A DNA stretch of 64,000 bases from Amphiura filiformis (Eukaryota; Echinodermata; Ophiuroidea; Amphilepidida; Amphiuridae): NCBI RefSeq assembly GCF_039555335.1, contig NC_092628.1, forward strand, positions 69,655,706-69,719,705, given 5' to 3'. The translations under genes and the position numbers were made by a program. Positions 48,001 to 57,009 of this stretch are shown here, piece by piece. A model generated the notes under the pieces. It made no database searches, was not told the DNA's origin, and saw nothing but the letters and a program-made list of their open reading frames with translations. Positions within the stretch are counted from its first letter, which is position 1; the number at the start of each line of letters is the position of its first letter.

Positions 48001-49519
48001 ATTTAGATCCCCAGTTTTATTTGCCAATTCTTCCCATAGAGTTAAGCTGCTAAGTGGTTTTCTTGATTTTAAATCATCATTTTGGCTTAAAATGATCAGA
48101 AAACCACTTTGAGTTTTGACTTTAAAATTTGACTGAAATCATACATTATGGTTTTAAGAGAACATTTAAAGTGTGCATTTAGATCTACAGCATATATCAT
48201 TTACTCCACAAAAATGAAAACAGAATGAAGTATAAAAAATGTGTTAAATTCACTTCACCTCTGTAGCTACCATGAGTTTCCTCTGTATGTTGTCTGCATC
48301 TGGCATATCTCCAAGTAGATCCAGTGAAGAACCACTGTCAGAGTCTGCAGTATTTAAACAAAAATATCATCATTCTTGAACTTGAAGTGTAAGATAATAT
48401 ACCGGGAAACTGGAAATTTCTGAGGAAAGGAATGGATAATTTGACTAAACAAAACAATCCTGAAAAACAATTTTTGAAATCCTAACCTGTTTACCATTGC
48501 TATGAGTATGAGGAGTATTCCAGATGAGATTGCACTCTTTTAATGCTCATTAATTTCAAGTTTGCTGTACACTGCACTCAAATAAAAAGCTTTTGAAAAG
48601 TGAAATATGCCATGAATATTTTTTAAACGGTAATAGAATAATTACATATTTCGGATCTCACTGCCACAGATGCAACAGCAACACTCATCAGAACATAGAT
48701 TAATAACACATAGATGATAGATTGGAATGTTCCACGCCTGTGTCCTCTAAGCGAACAAATGTACTTGAATTTAGCTGATGCCAGTACAGAGTTTGGAGCT
48801 GGTGACATCGCTCTTGGAGCGCACACTGAGTGCTCAAATTGCAAGGCTTGCACGCTAACTCTTTTTTGTATACGCCTGCGCTATTTTGCTACTTTTAGTT
48901 TGTTAACGCACCCCATAGGCAACATGCCTACCTTCCGTAGTATGCATCAAAATATGACAAACCAATTTAACTTTTAACACACAACAGTTTCCAAATTATA
49001 CTCACATTCTCTTATTGCACTTTCTTTTTTATATAACTTCTTCTTGTCCCTGTACTCCTTCATTTTTTCTGCATACAGCGCCCTCTGCTGTCGTAAGGAT
49101 GTCCCAAGTGGAACGCCATCAAACACAGGGAAGCGCTCCCATCTTAAATCACTGTCTGTGCAAGTTTCTGAATACATTCTATCCCTACTTCTTAAGCAAG
49201 GAGTGCTGCTACTACGCAATTTTTTGAATTCCCCATCATCATCATCGCTGAAGGATAACAACTTGCTGACGAGAGAGTTATCTGGAAGGTCATCTTCATA
49301 TTCAAGAGTATCTGGATTAAATTTTCTCACAGGTATGCCACCAGGTTTGAGGCAGAATCCAAAGCCAAGATCACCACAGGTGAAGTTGTCAACTTCTTCT
49401 CTTTGATGTCCTGGACTGAGATTTGTTTTAAATGCTGATGATGATGACAACGACGATGACGATGACGACGACAACGCTCTTGCCTCGTCTTCATTCATGT
49501 TGTAAGGAGCATTTGCCAT
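26902..49519 (-). CDS. CCDC125: CCDC125, complete gene, 11 coding exons
   Basis: This is a coiled-coil protein of 543 residues; vertebrate CCDC125 (Kenae) is of similar size and has been linked to Rho GTPase and cell-motility control. Spliced exons give one frame with all phases matching and no stop. Family landmarks in order are GDLGFGFCLKPGGIP near the N-terminus, EVEVLQCELDACKRQL, EVNSLQFELD, VLGACACRGSRPEPC, ADSFRLAFEDQL and LIELLNDRSQALAHQR close to the C-terminus. There is no signal peptide or membrane segment. The chosen ATG (49517-49519) has the context ACCATGG, with an in-frame stop at 49553-49555 just upstream. The longest intron (11.4 kb) and most others are filled with transposons. 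The symbol rests on motif recognition, not a search. Confidence 0.9.
27727..27890 (-). CDS. CCDC125: CCDC125 coding exon 10
   Basis: Acceptor TCTCCTAG, donor GTAAGT. Reads an acidic linker (GDGNTMYDDTGGS, EKDDAHD) and QPEPALIGTLIEL. Phase 0 at its end. Confidence 0.9.
28062..28462 (-). mobile_element. tRNA-derived SINE
   Basis: On the minus strand, TAGCTCAATCGATAAGG near 28450 fits a pol III A box, and GGGTTCGAACCC near 28408 is a perfect B box. A unique body follows and ends with GCGCACTATAAATCACTG and long T runs at about 28062-28088. It lies in the intron between CCDC125 exons 10 and 9. Confidence 0.75.
29037..29217 (-). CDS. CCDC125: CCDC125 coding exon 9
   Basis: Acceptor TATTGTAG, donor GTATAA. 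Reads VTRLSHELAAAHLSADSFR and LAFEDQLDHN, then a Lys-rich stretch (NKKKKTIRLPWKRK). Leaves one base for the next exon. Confidence 0.9.
29695..29950. mobile_element. 256-bp MITE, TA duplication, mariner-like
   Basis: CTACAGTAGAAATTTCAATT at the left is inverted at the right, and about 33 bp match through GAATGAACRCAGC. TA flanks both sides. It sits in a CCDC125 intron. Confidence 0.8.
29991..30098 (-). CDS. CCDC125: CCDC125 coding exon 8
   Basis: Acceptor TCAACAG, donor GTAAGG. Reads LSVLGACACRGSRPEPCRC, the cysteine-rich signature of the family, then AKLKKENHQLMAE. A MITE ends 40 bp past the donor. Confidence 0.9.
30205..30522. mobile_element. MITE of the GGGGCTGTGCAATAATT family, TTA duplication
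   Basis: GGGGCTGTGAGGGGGG at the left and CTCATAATTATTGCACATCC at the right are the family ends. TTA is duplicated at 30202-30204 and 30523-30525. This copy fixes the target duplication for the family. Confidence 0.75.
30777..30901 (-). CDS. CCDC125: CCDC125 coding exon 7
   Basis: Acceptor GTTGCAG, donor GTAAGT. Reads LIREKDELIARMDAKERL, then a Ser/Asn-rich linker (SSLSSNNSGNND) and CRLAE. Ends in phase 0. Confidence 0.9.
31099..31882. mobile_element. Candidate TIR element, CAGGCCTTG ends
   Basis: CAGGCCTTGTCTTTTGAA at the left mirrors TTCAAAAGCAAGGCCTG at the right. Inside, CACTCCT/GCACTCC words recur near both ends. A convincing 8-bp duplication is lacking. Confidence 0.55.
32053..32135 (-). 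CDS. CCDC125: CCDC125 coding exon 6
   Basis: Acceptor CCATAG, donor GTGAGT. Completes Arg and reads LCLENAALMATLQARSDEL. A second AG ten bases inside (GTGTTTAG) would break the frame, so the outer acceptor is chosen. Confidence 0.85.
32615..33858. mobile_element. 1.24-kb hAT-like element with 161-bp TIRs
   Basis: The arms 32615-32775 and 33698-33858 are inverted copies, about 96 percent alike by eye, beginning TAGGGTGATTCA. The 8-bp target duplication GTCTCCAG is perfect at 32607-32614 and 33859-33866. An 8-bp duplication and a TAGGG tip fit the hAT superfamily. The interior has no transposase. It lies in the CCDC125 intron between exons 6 and 5. Confidence 0.9.
34763..34784. repeat. GATT microsatellite
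   Basis: About five GATT units in a CCDC125 intron. Confidence 0.9.
35257..35439. repeat. 183-bp fold-back MITE
   Basis: The arms of about 78 bp carry CTCCGGCAATCACAACATTA and CTTGATAATTRATTTTCT in inverted orientation, with a spacer of about 25 bp. It ends 64 bp from the CCDC125 exon 5 donor. Confidence 0.85.
35504..35589 (-). CDS. CCDC125: CCDC125 coding exon 5
   Basis: Acceptor TGCATAG, donor GTGAGA. Reads EVNSLQFELDVKMSSLML and EQTWAERFD, leaving two bases of an Arg codon. Confidence 0.85.
35940..36011 (-). CDS. CCDC125: CCDC125 coding exon 4
   Basis: Acceptor ATATGCAG, donor GTAAAC. Reads SMLVNATQKKFVESS and IIKKSLEK. Phase 0. It is separated from exon 3 by an 11.4-kb intron loaded with transposons. 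Confidence 0.85.
36061..36342 (-). mobile_element. tRNA-derived SINE, worn
   Basis: On the minus strand it starts GTGATGGCGCAGTGGTAC, an A-box-like region. A weak B-box position follows (GGGATCAGAATTTTG), then TTGGGCAAAGCGCTTTACC. It ends with AAAGTGCTGTATAAATGCC, a common SINE/LINE tail. A short duplication (CTGCTGTTAGAAACTGCC twice) is at 36101-36141. Confidence 0.65.
36343..37543. other. CCDC125 intron, small tandem duplication only
   Basis: CATGCACATTAATTCACCAA with its context occurs twice in a row at about 37108 and 37158. Otherwise nothing is recognised. Confidence 0.5.
39841..40218. mobile_element. 378-bp MITE, TAA duplication, nested
   Basis: GGCCGTATAAAATTAATG at the left is inverted at the right, continuing through TTTTGGTTCTCRTCC. 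TAA flanks both sides. PIF/Harbinger-like. Confidence 0.85.
40542..41469. mobile_element. Fold-back element with ~310-bp arms, nested
   Basis: Arms 40542-40860 and 41140-41469 are inverted copies starting TAGTCCAGTCAA and including CACCACTAATTGCAAC and TTCTGAATCC-type blocks. Each arm holds a perfect direct repeat of AGGTCA spaced by one base (40822-40834 and 41166-41178). The flanks show TTG or TA on both sides; the true duplication is uncertain. Confidence 0.8.
42150..43092. mobile_element. TIR element with ATATCGTTATGAA ends
   Basis: ATATCGTTATGAACACGGCA at the left mirrors the right end, with about 32 bp matching through GGCAGAGTGMCGAAT. The word GATTCGTC or its inverse recurs at about 42433, 42892, 42931 and 43065, possibly internal protein-binding sites. 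No coding frame is recognised. Confidence 0.7.
43093..44034. other. CCDC125 intron, no gene seen
   Basis: AT-rich with frames up to 64 codons and no known motif. A partial inverted pair around CGAGTATARTCC at about 43964-44033 resembles a further transposon end. Confidence 0.45.
44035..44300. repeat. 266-bp fold-back MITE
   Basis: AGTGTCCC with GACCTAGACCTAAATGCTAG at the left is inverted at the right. The arms run nearly to the centre at GCATTCACATTCGATGC. Confidence 0.9.
44621..44884. mobile_element. 264-bp element with 20-bp perfect TIRs
   Basis: TGTGACCTGCTACCACGAAA at 44621 is perfectly inverted at 44865-44884. The target duplication is unclear. Confidence 0.8.
45541..45861. mobile_element. 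MITE of the GGGGCTGTGCAATAATT family
   Basis: The right end reads GGGCTCATAATTATTGCACAGCCCC and is followed by TTA. The body shows GCCAAAAATCGCTTGCCCC units. The left end is worn. Confidence 0.6.
45862..47412. other. CCDC125 intron, nothing recognised
   Basis: No repeats with clear ends and no convincing frame. Confidence 0.5.
47413..47499 (-). CDS. CCDC125: CCDC125 coding exon 3
   Basis: Acceptor CACACAG, donor GTAAGT. The 29 codons read EVEVLQCELDACKRQL and YRAIQILKSQ, a regular coiled coil matching the vertebrate protein. Phase 0 on both sides. Confidence 0.9.
48259..48344 (-). CDS. CCDC125: CCDC125 coding exon 2
   Basis: Acceptor CTGCAG, donor GTGAAG. Two bases complete the split codon; then SDSGSSLDLLGDMPDADNIQ and RKLMVATE follow, the start of the coiled coil. 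It ends in phase 0. Confidence 0.85.
49006..49519 (-). CDS. CCDC125: CCDC125 coding exon 1
   Basis: Encodes residues 1-171 and one base of the next codon. A Ser run from codons for SSSSSSSLSSSS is followed by GDLGFGFCLKPGGIP, an acidic FSDDDDGEF patch and a basic KMKEYRDKKKLYKK stretch. The donor is GTGAGT after 49006. A TTG eight codons upstream is in frame but is not a likely start. Confidence 0.9.
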
Positions 49520-49602
49520 GGTTTCAAGCACATGTACAATCAATGTGGCTTTTCAGTGTTGAAGATACTTTTGGAAGTTCATCAGATCCATGGTGCAGCA
49601 TC
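49520..49602 (-). other. Probable CCDC125 5' UTR
   Basis: The stretch between the start codon and a possible acceptor (TTTTTATGACTAG) just upstream lacks an in-frame ATG. It suggests an additional upstream non-coding exon. Confidence 0.45.
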
Positions 49603-49736
49603 TAGTCATAAAAATATAATAACATTAACGTTCATCAGTATTGGTATAATGATTAAAATTTTTGATTTTTGGCTCTGACCATCTTTCACCAGTGATAGTG
49701 AGACTGCGATGTGCATCTATCATTAGGTCATGACCC

Positions 49737-49904
49737 CAGGGTCAGAATTTCAGTGAGAATCCGAGAATTGATCAAGTTGATTCTCGCAAACTTTTGTAGT
49801 TTACGCAGAAGTTGATTTGCAAAAATCAAATGATTCCGGCAAATTTATTCTGCAAGAATTAAGATTGATTCGTGAACGCACTGTGAAACGGAATTCTGAC
49901 CCTG
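49737..49904. repeat. 168-bp inverted-repeat element
   Basis: CAGGGTCAGAATTTC at the left is inverted as GAATTCTGACCCTG at the right. No clear target duplication. Confidence 0.55.
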
Positions 49905-50187
49905 CACCCTCTGGACTCTGTACCTGTCCAAGTTCACAAAATGTCCAGATGACTCAATGTGGTTTGTGACTTTTGATTTAGAAGAACTTTCTCTTCTACA
50001 GGGCTTCCCAAACTTATGTGACCCAAATTTCATAAGAAAAATATGATGCAACCCATGGCATAAAGGGTAGTACAATTTATGTGTATCCCCAGGGTGGTGA
50101 ATTATAGGAGGGGTAAATATTTTTTGGGGAGTGACAAGCGATTTTTGGTAGGTCAAACAAACTGTCTGGCGACCTCATAGTACGTCT

Positions 50188-50365
50188 TTTCTGATTGGCT
50201 GAACATCCAACTCCCTAAATAGTACTGGTATTAAATTTTGCTGTCAATCAACGCTGGGCTTCAGCGCATGCAGCGGTTGATGGCAGCTACGCGGTTACAT
50301 AAATCCACACTTGCAGTACGAACGCACCATCCCAGCACCATCTTCAACACCATGCGCGCAAGTGC
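50188..50365 (-). promoter_or_regulatory. Candidate CCDC125 promoter region
   Basis: Reading the minus strand, AGCCAATCAG (50191-50200) is a CCAAT box in the right orientation. TGCATGCGC at about 50265-50273 and GCGCGCA near 50352 resemble NRF1 half-sites. Start-site position is not determined. It is the most GC-rich unique sequence upstream of the gene. Confidence 0.25.
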
Positions 50366-50752
50366 AGGTTAGTTGACGGCACATGGATTTTAATAAATAA
50401 ACAACTCCTTACCGGTTTAAGCCCGAGCTAGTATACCAACTGGTATAGGGAGACATTTTCGTGGAATGGACTTTTCGCTGGGCTCTTAAAAATCAATCAA
50501 AAATCATCTTTGTAAATATTTCTTTGGACAAAAGCTGATGCGTAGAATATGTTTAGCAATCACATATAACATACATCAGTGACACAGGTTTCTAAACCGA
50601 GTATTTTACTAGACATGGTTGGATAGTAATGCAAACTTGCCATTTTTTGCCAAAACATAAATTTATATATAATCATAAAACGTTGTAGGCCTGCTAACTA
50701 TACAACGGTAATACGTCTATAAGCTGCAAGGTCAAAGAACATGTTATTTTTT

Positions 50753-52200
50753 TCAAGTATCATGCGCCATCTTAACCAATTTAATATCTTGACCGACCAG
50801 CAACACGGCTTTCGCCAAAATAGATTGTGCGAGTCCCAACTTATACTGACAGTACACGACTTTGCCCTGTCCCTCGACAGAAAGCAGCAGACTGATTATC
50901 ATCATGGACTTTAGCAAAGTCTTTGATGTTGTTCCATACAATAGGCTTAAATGCTGAAGCTTAACCACTATGGTATATGCTGATCTATCCATGCTTGGAT
51001 CTCCGACTTCCTAATGCGAAGAAAGCAGAGGGTTGTCATTGGGGGTGAGAACCCGGACTGGGTACCGTACATGTCCAATCAGGTGTACCACAGGGCACTG
51101 TACTTGGTCCTTTACTTTTCCTTTTATATATAAATGACCTACCAGACAACATCACCTCTACGGTTTGACTATTCGCAGACGACTGTGTTATTTACCGGAC
51201 CATTACAAATGACTTTGACGAACTCCAGACAGACCATGACCGGTTATCCGAGTGGGAGGAAAAATGGCAAATGAAATTTAATCCAGAGAAATGTTTTGTG
51301 CTTAAAATGACTCATTCACACAATCCTAAGACCCGCACATACTCACTTGCAAATACTATCCTCCAGGAAACCAATTCCCACATATACCTTGGCGTCGAGA
51401 TGGAACAAACACATCAATAACCTTGCAGCAAAGGGAAATAGGGCTCTGGGTTTTGTAAAAAGAAACTTACGATCATGTACAGAGGATATCAAACAACTAG
51501 CGTACCAGTCTCTAGTTAGACCATCTCTGGAGTATAGCTCAGCAGTATGGGACCCTTATACTGCTGAAAAATCCACCAACTAGAAGCAGTACAGAGAAGG
51601 GCCATACGCTTCGTCAAGAATAACTTGACAAGAGAGCTAGTGTAACCGAAATGTTAAAGAACTCAAACTGGTCGTCACTACAGCAAAGACGTAATGCTTC
51701 CGTCAATTGCAAGCCCGGCTACCAGGGACCCGGGCACAGCGGGGACGTAGCGGGGGAGATTACCAAAGGCAATTGTAATAATCCCCGCTATGCCCCGGGT
51801 ATTGTCCCGGGTACCGGGGCACAAATTGTGGGTGAAACCCCCGGTACTGTCCCCGCCCATGCCAGCCGGGCTTCATATCATATTTCCATACTATCCTGGG
51901 TACTATAACACTCGGGTAACAGCCCCGGCTACATAACGGTATCATGGCCCCGCCACCGGGACGACTGATTGTACATCCCGGGTACAGTCCCAAGTCCCGG
52001 GTATTGTGTCTACAGTGCCCGGGTCCCTGGTAGCCGGGCTTGCAATTGACGGAAGCATACTAAAGATAGCAAGACTGTCAACTTTCCAGAAAGCATACCA
52101 GGGTTACCTGTCAATCCCTATCCGAACATTGCTACACCCGGTCACATGTACAACACGTCGCTCACACAGCAAAGCATTTATCGAAGTACAATCATCTAAT
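50753..52200 (+). mobile_element. CR1/Jockey-like LINE reverse-transcriptase fragment, split
   Basis: Successive frames read QHGFRQNRLCESQLILT, IIMDFSKVFDVVPYNRL (motif A), [20 protein letters not shown] (motif B), LFADDCVIYRT (the catalytic FADD), KWQMKFNPEKC, YLGVEM and YQSLVRPSLEYSSAVWDPY. After 52057 a short C-terminal part resumes. Frameshifts and stops are frequent. The 5' end is truncated, as is usual for LINE copies. It is not the same element as the LINE at 2-776. Confidence 0.9.
51695..52057. mobile_element. 363-bp TIR element inserted in the LINE
   Basis: The ends are perfect inverted copies of about 42 bp, beginning TGCTTCCGTCAATTGCAAG and continuing through CCAGGGACCCGGGCAC. TA lies at both junctions (51692-51693 and 52058-52059), and the LINE coding sequence resumes on the far side. 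The interior is unusually rich in CCCGGG/CCGGGTA words. The exact border is uncertain by one base. Confidence 0.85.
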
Positions 52201-52385
52201 AAAGACTGTTATATACCTCATATAGATTCCTGTCATCTGATTGGTTGAATGTGCAGTCATTGAATTAACTATGCCCTCAAAATGAACTATGGACAGGTCC
52301 ATGGAAATGAACTATGGACCGGTCACATGCGTCCCGATCAAAATGCGCAATCGCAACATCCACATATCCATTCGGTATATAAAAC

Positions 52386-54052
52386 CAGAGAAGATGTAAT
52401 AAAGAGGAGGGTCAACGGAATTATATCCTTGAGATAATCCCGTAGGTAATCCTGTCGCATCTATTCATAGTCCTTTATTCTCAAGTAGTTAGACATCCAC
52501 TTGAAATATCCTATGATGTTACGTGTGTGACCGCCCATGGTTGACCAATTTTCACTTCAGAATTGAAAATATTTCCCATGTTTCTATAAAGAATTTGTTA
52601 AAAAGTATGAAACATGTGTGTTAAGGACCTGCTGCTTGGATGGGATACCACATGTGGGTAATACAAGAAAGAAATCGAGTGCTGTAAAATTTCCCCCCAA
52701 ATCCACCGTTTTTTGTAAATATATAAATTTCTAAAGAAGAAATTTTTAGGATTTTTTTAGAGGTGATGATTGTTGATCATTTCTATTTTATTATTTTATA
52801 TATTTTCCTGTCATTTCCTGCCAACCTAAAAGATATTCTGATAATTGATAACATTCTTTATCTTAAATAATAGAGTCTGAAAGTGGCAACAAGTAGCAAA
52901 AATTATAATTTGCCATAGAACTTCAGTCATGTTTTATCTGAAATCTGACAAGATGACAGGGTCTGCATGCATACTGTGTATAGCATGATGACATGCACAC
53001 ACTGACCTATATTATATATCCCTAAGGCCAAAAAAAAAAAAAGGTTTGTCTCACGAACCTGCAGCAAGATAAGTATGTGAAAGCGATACAGCTGCGTTTG
53101 TCTACGCGCTGACCGCCTTTTTTAAAGGTTTTTTTTTTTTTTTTCCCGATTTTCCGGTTCCCGATAGTTCACCAACGAGTAAAATGAATTCCTCAATGTC
53201 AGAAAACCATCGAAAATGTCAGGCAGCGCAGATGCCATTAGTGTTGCAGATAGCTCGTAACCCACACCGTAGCCTCAGTCTCGCTAGTTTCACGCCATCC
53301 TTGCAACGGCACGGAGCGTAAAGCCGACGAAGCAAAGTGGATGCAATATAAAAGGACTTAGACTACGGAGAACTCTGCGATCGAGTGAAGCCATGTTGTT
53401 TTCATAAATTTTTGTATTTTTTGTAGCTGTTTTTTAACGAATTTTTACCATTTATTTCAACATGATTGTTCGATTCAGATAGTTAAAACAGGGGACTGTG
53501 CTGAGGAATTGGGCACTGCATCGGTGCGCCGATTCGGTTACTCTGAATGCCCTAAAAAATGAGTTGGTGTCGGGGCGAAGCTGTAACCCGTATTTTGCAC
53601 TGATTTTTAATAATAGTGATCAGCTCTAGGAAGGCAAATAAAATACAGTTACAGAATATTAACATTGTAAATTTGTTGCTTCTCTTTCATTGTAAGACCA
53701 CTTGTAGTTTTCCAATACCTGTCTTGTGATTTTCATTTGTCTCAGGCTAAAAACAAAAACAAAAAACCCAAGATTAGCATAGCTTCTAAACCAAAAAAAA
53801 AAAAAAAAAAGCATAGCATAGCACTTAGCTTTTTTGGCAAATGTTCGTGAGACAAACCTTTTTTTTTTTTTTTTGGCCTAAAAGCAGTTAGCTGTAACTT
53901 GTGCATCGCACCCATCCCGGTTCAAACCCTATTGTGGTATTCTATAAAGCAGCTAAATAGGGTGATTCATCATTTACTTTGAGTGTAACGGTCTCACACA
54001 TATTTTGTTTGAGGATAGCTTGATCAACCTCCTCTTTATTACATCTTCTCTG
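52386..54052. mobile_element. Candidate 1.67-kb TIR element
   Basis: AGAGAAGATGTAATAAAGAGG is perfectly inverted at the far end; the arms are 25 bp (52386-52410 and 54028-54052). Segment 52432-52485 resembles 19309-19365 reversed. No transposase was seen. Confidence 0.6.
53026..53878. mobile_element. 853-bp TIR element, TAA duplication, nested
   Basis: GGCC, an A run and GGTTTGTCTCACGAAC form the left end; the right end is its inverse. TAA flanks both sides (53023-53025 and 53879-53881). Harbinger-like by its duplication. The interior holds a GC-richer stretch at about 53210-53395 with TATAAAAGG at 53347, unlike an ordinary MITE. Confidence 0.8.
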
Positions 54053-55707
54053 ATAAAACAAATATTGACTGCTTTAATTTGGTTAAGATTATAGGCCCGC
54101 GGTGATCTCAAAACCATGCTATCACCCGTCGCTTGACGTCGCACGCGTATACGAGATGGTTAACGCTGAAAAGGAACCTTGGAAAATATTACAGCTTAAG
54201 GCCCATATGGCCCGGGTATAGTGAAAACCGGTTCAGTGAAAAACTAGGCAGTTTTCTGCACAAGTTGACGAAGTTTCAAGCAGACAGGAGTGAGGAGTTA
54301 GCTAGCCTAGAACGAGCTATAAAATAAATCGTTTGGCTACTACACGGCGTGGTGCGCATGTCGTGAGCTAAACCCAGCCGTATTCGCCAGCTGCGGAAGG
54401 TAGTAATTTTAGCATTGGTATACGGGAGGAATTGCTTAGTAGCAAAAACGGATTATAGTGCATTACAGACACAGCAAGATTTAATTTTTATTACAGCTTA
54501 TGAATAATTTTATGAATTATGATACCTTCTGATTTTTAATTTTATAAGCCAAGCCGCGAAGCGGTGAGTACGAAGCGGCTCGCGGCCGAGAGTGTGTGGT
54601 TGAGTGGTTCCCAGTAGTTTCTCTCCCTATCACTGCTCTATGACTATGTCTATGGATAATATTTATATATAGGTACGTACACGGTCTGTAACACTACCCA
54701 TTTGGCATTTCTTGGCCTATTGAGCTCATTTTTGCACCATTTCATTTCTTTTTTGATGCTCTTTACATTGATTAGTACAAGGAACTTATACGATGTCCTC
54801 ATTCACAAACTGATACTATCTGTCCATCGTATAAGACTGTTACCGCACGGCAACTGGTTGAAGGAATATTACACAGTCAAGAATAGGCTCCATCATTTTT
54901 TTGTTCTGAACCCTCCCAGTCTCCCAAAACATCAAAACATCAAAAGCGTTGCACTTATACTTACTTAAGACTGTCCTTTTCATATAACGCAGACAAAGTA
55001 GGGCCAACTTGCCTAGAAATGGTCAAATTTTGGCAAGAAATATCTCTGTGTAATCCTATGTAAGTCCCATATCACATCGTTATCGGCGATCGAGGTTTTT
55101 TTCTTTCTGAAGTTTGGTTGGTACCCACCAGCGCCATGCATGTGACGTGACACGGCTAAAATAAGCGATCGAATCGGGGATCGTTAAATTTTAATCTTAA
55201 AACGTCAACAAATTTCAAAACATAGAAAGCAGTAAACTTATTGGCGAGCGGTCCGAATTTTGAGCCATAAGTTTACGTGAACTATTACATTGATACCAAA
55301 TTTGTTGGGGGTTTATAAAAAATTCAAAAATCCACCGGACTCCCTACCTGATGTGATGACATGTGACATTTTCACAACAATTCAACAGCCCGGGAAATCA
55401 TGATCATCATCATGTCATCATCATGATCATGATTGATACTGATAGTCTTACACTCAGTTAGATACAGACTTTAAGGTACATATTTCGAGGTGCATAACAG
55501 ACACAAAATTTGTGTCATAACAAACACCAAATTGGTGTCGATGACCTGACATGCATGCATTCTTTTGTGATGGTCTTTCAATTTGTGCCAGTGTCCTTGG
55601 CAGACTTGACTATGCTTCAGTGGTCATGAAAGGATTCAATAGATAACCTCTGCCCCACTAATCCCCAGCTATTGTCTGAAATTGCACCTCGGAAGATATA
55701 TTATAAC
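54053..55707. other. No gene seen; ATC-rich microsatellite
   Basis: A frame at 54133-54327 (SENRFSEKLGSFLHKLTKF) matches nothing I know. A (ATC/ATG)n tract lies at 55394-55433. Otherwise only short frames. Confidence 0.45.
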
Positions 55708-55779
55708 AACTCAGTCCCTCAAATGATAGTCATATAACGACCAAAAGATAAATGACTGACTATCATTGAGGACTGAGTT
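55708..55779. repeat. Hairpin, 26-bp arms
   Basis: AACTCAGTCCCTCAAATGAT is inverted with small gaps at ATCATTGAGGACTGAGTT. Confidence 0.75.
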
Positions 55780-56202
55780 CCGCAGTCTAACACTCAGTTA
55801 CAGATGATCAGTCACGTTTTTAGGGCCGGGCTTTATCATGTTTATTTTAGCTCTATCACTCCGCTGTCAGCTCGTTTATTCAGTACAGTGAGTACACTGT
55901 ACAACCATATTATTTAATTACTTAGAAAAAACTATAAATGCTTGATATTTTATGTGAAAATCTTACCAGATTGTGATGACGCGTTGAGAAGTACACGACC
56001 AAAACATCTGTTGATTGATTTGACCTGCATCAGCTGAGAGGTCATTGCTAGAAAAGGTAGTCTACGAATTCAGTCGTTTACACAAGATTAGGGTAATTTG
56101 TAAGTCAGTTTTTGCTGAACCATGAAATGAAATGGTATCAGCCTACATTAGAGTATCTTACTTACTGACTGACTAACCTTTTGGTCTGAATGTGGACATA
56201 TC

Positions 56203-56600
56203 TCTGAATGCCACAAAGGTAGGCATATGACCCCCCAAGTGGTGTCAAATTAAAGAGAAAAAAGTAAAGAATATAATAAAAATATTTTCCCACCCCGGGG
56301 TGGCACTCAACATGAGACCCGGGTCAATATTCATATGGGTCCTTTTCGTAGGGCCTATCTCAAAATGCCAAGAACAGAAGAAGGTATGAACCCCAGAGTG
56401 GTGTCAAATGAAAGAGCACAAAGTAAAGAATATAGTAAAAATAATTTTCCCACCGGGGGTAACACTCCGCATAGGACCTGGGTCAATGTTCATATTTTGG
56501 GTCATTTTCATATATCGAAATGCCAAGATGGTATGAGCCCCCGAGTGGTGTCAAATGAAAGCAAAAGAAGTAAAAAATGTATTAAAATTATTAAATGACG
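56203..56600. repeat. Three imperfect tandem units of ~145-160 bp
   Basis: GTGGTGTCAAAT with following AAAGTAAAGAATAT recurs at about 56241, 56399 and 56544. CCCACCSSGGGGT and GGGTCAAT words lie between. Confidence 0.8.
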
Positions 56601-56965
56601 CTGTGTGCATGCCATGTAGGCCTAAACCTATAATGATAAGGTATCTTTTGTTTTCTAGTGGTAGTAAAGCTTAGTAATTAGTCCCTATAATTGAATTACT
56701 TGAATGAATGAATGCTCTATATGATTTAACAATATAATATAATAATCCTTGAAGTTATCCCTTTCCTGACGTTGCTGCCTGATGTTGGTAGGGGTACCGA
56801 GGTGGGGGAAAATGGCAGCCTTCCCCGTTAGAAATCTTGCACCCCCTTGCCCTCATTCAGCTGTGGGACTGATATTGTTTAGAACCAAAAAGGGTTAACT
56901 TAATTTTAACCTTGATATGGGTCCCTGAAGTAATGAATTAGAAAGTTCATAGGCCAGTATTTTTC

Positions 56966-57009
56966 AATAAAGACCCTTAAAGATTTAAAAATCTTTAAGG
57001 GTCTTTATT
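56966..57009. repeat. Perfect 44-bp palindrome
   Basis: AATAAAGACCCTTAAAGATT meets its exact inverse over an AT centre. It has no spacer. Confidence 0.9.

Noticed and set aside
49517..49543. Longer CCDC125 N-terminus starting at 49543
   Set aside because: That codon is TTG, while the ATG at 49517-49519 has a strong ACCATGG context.
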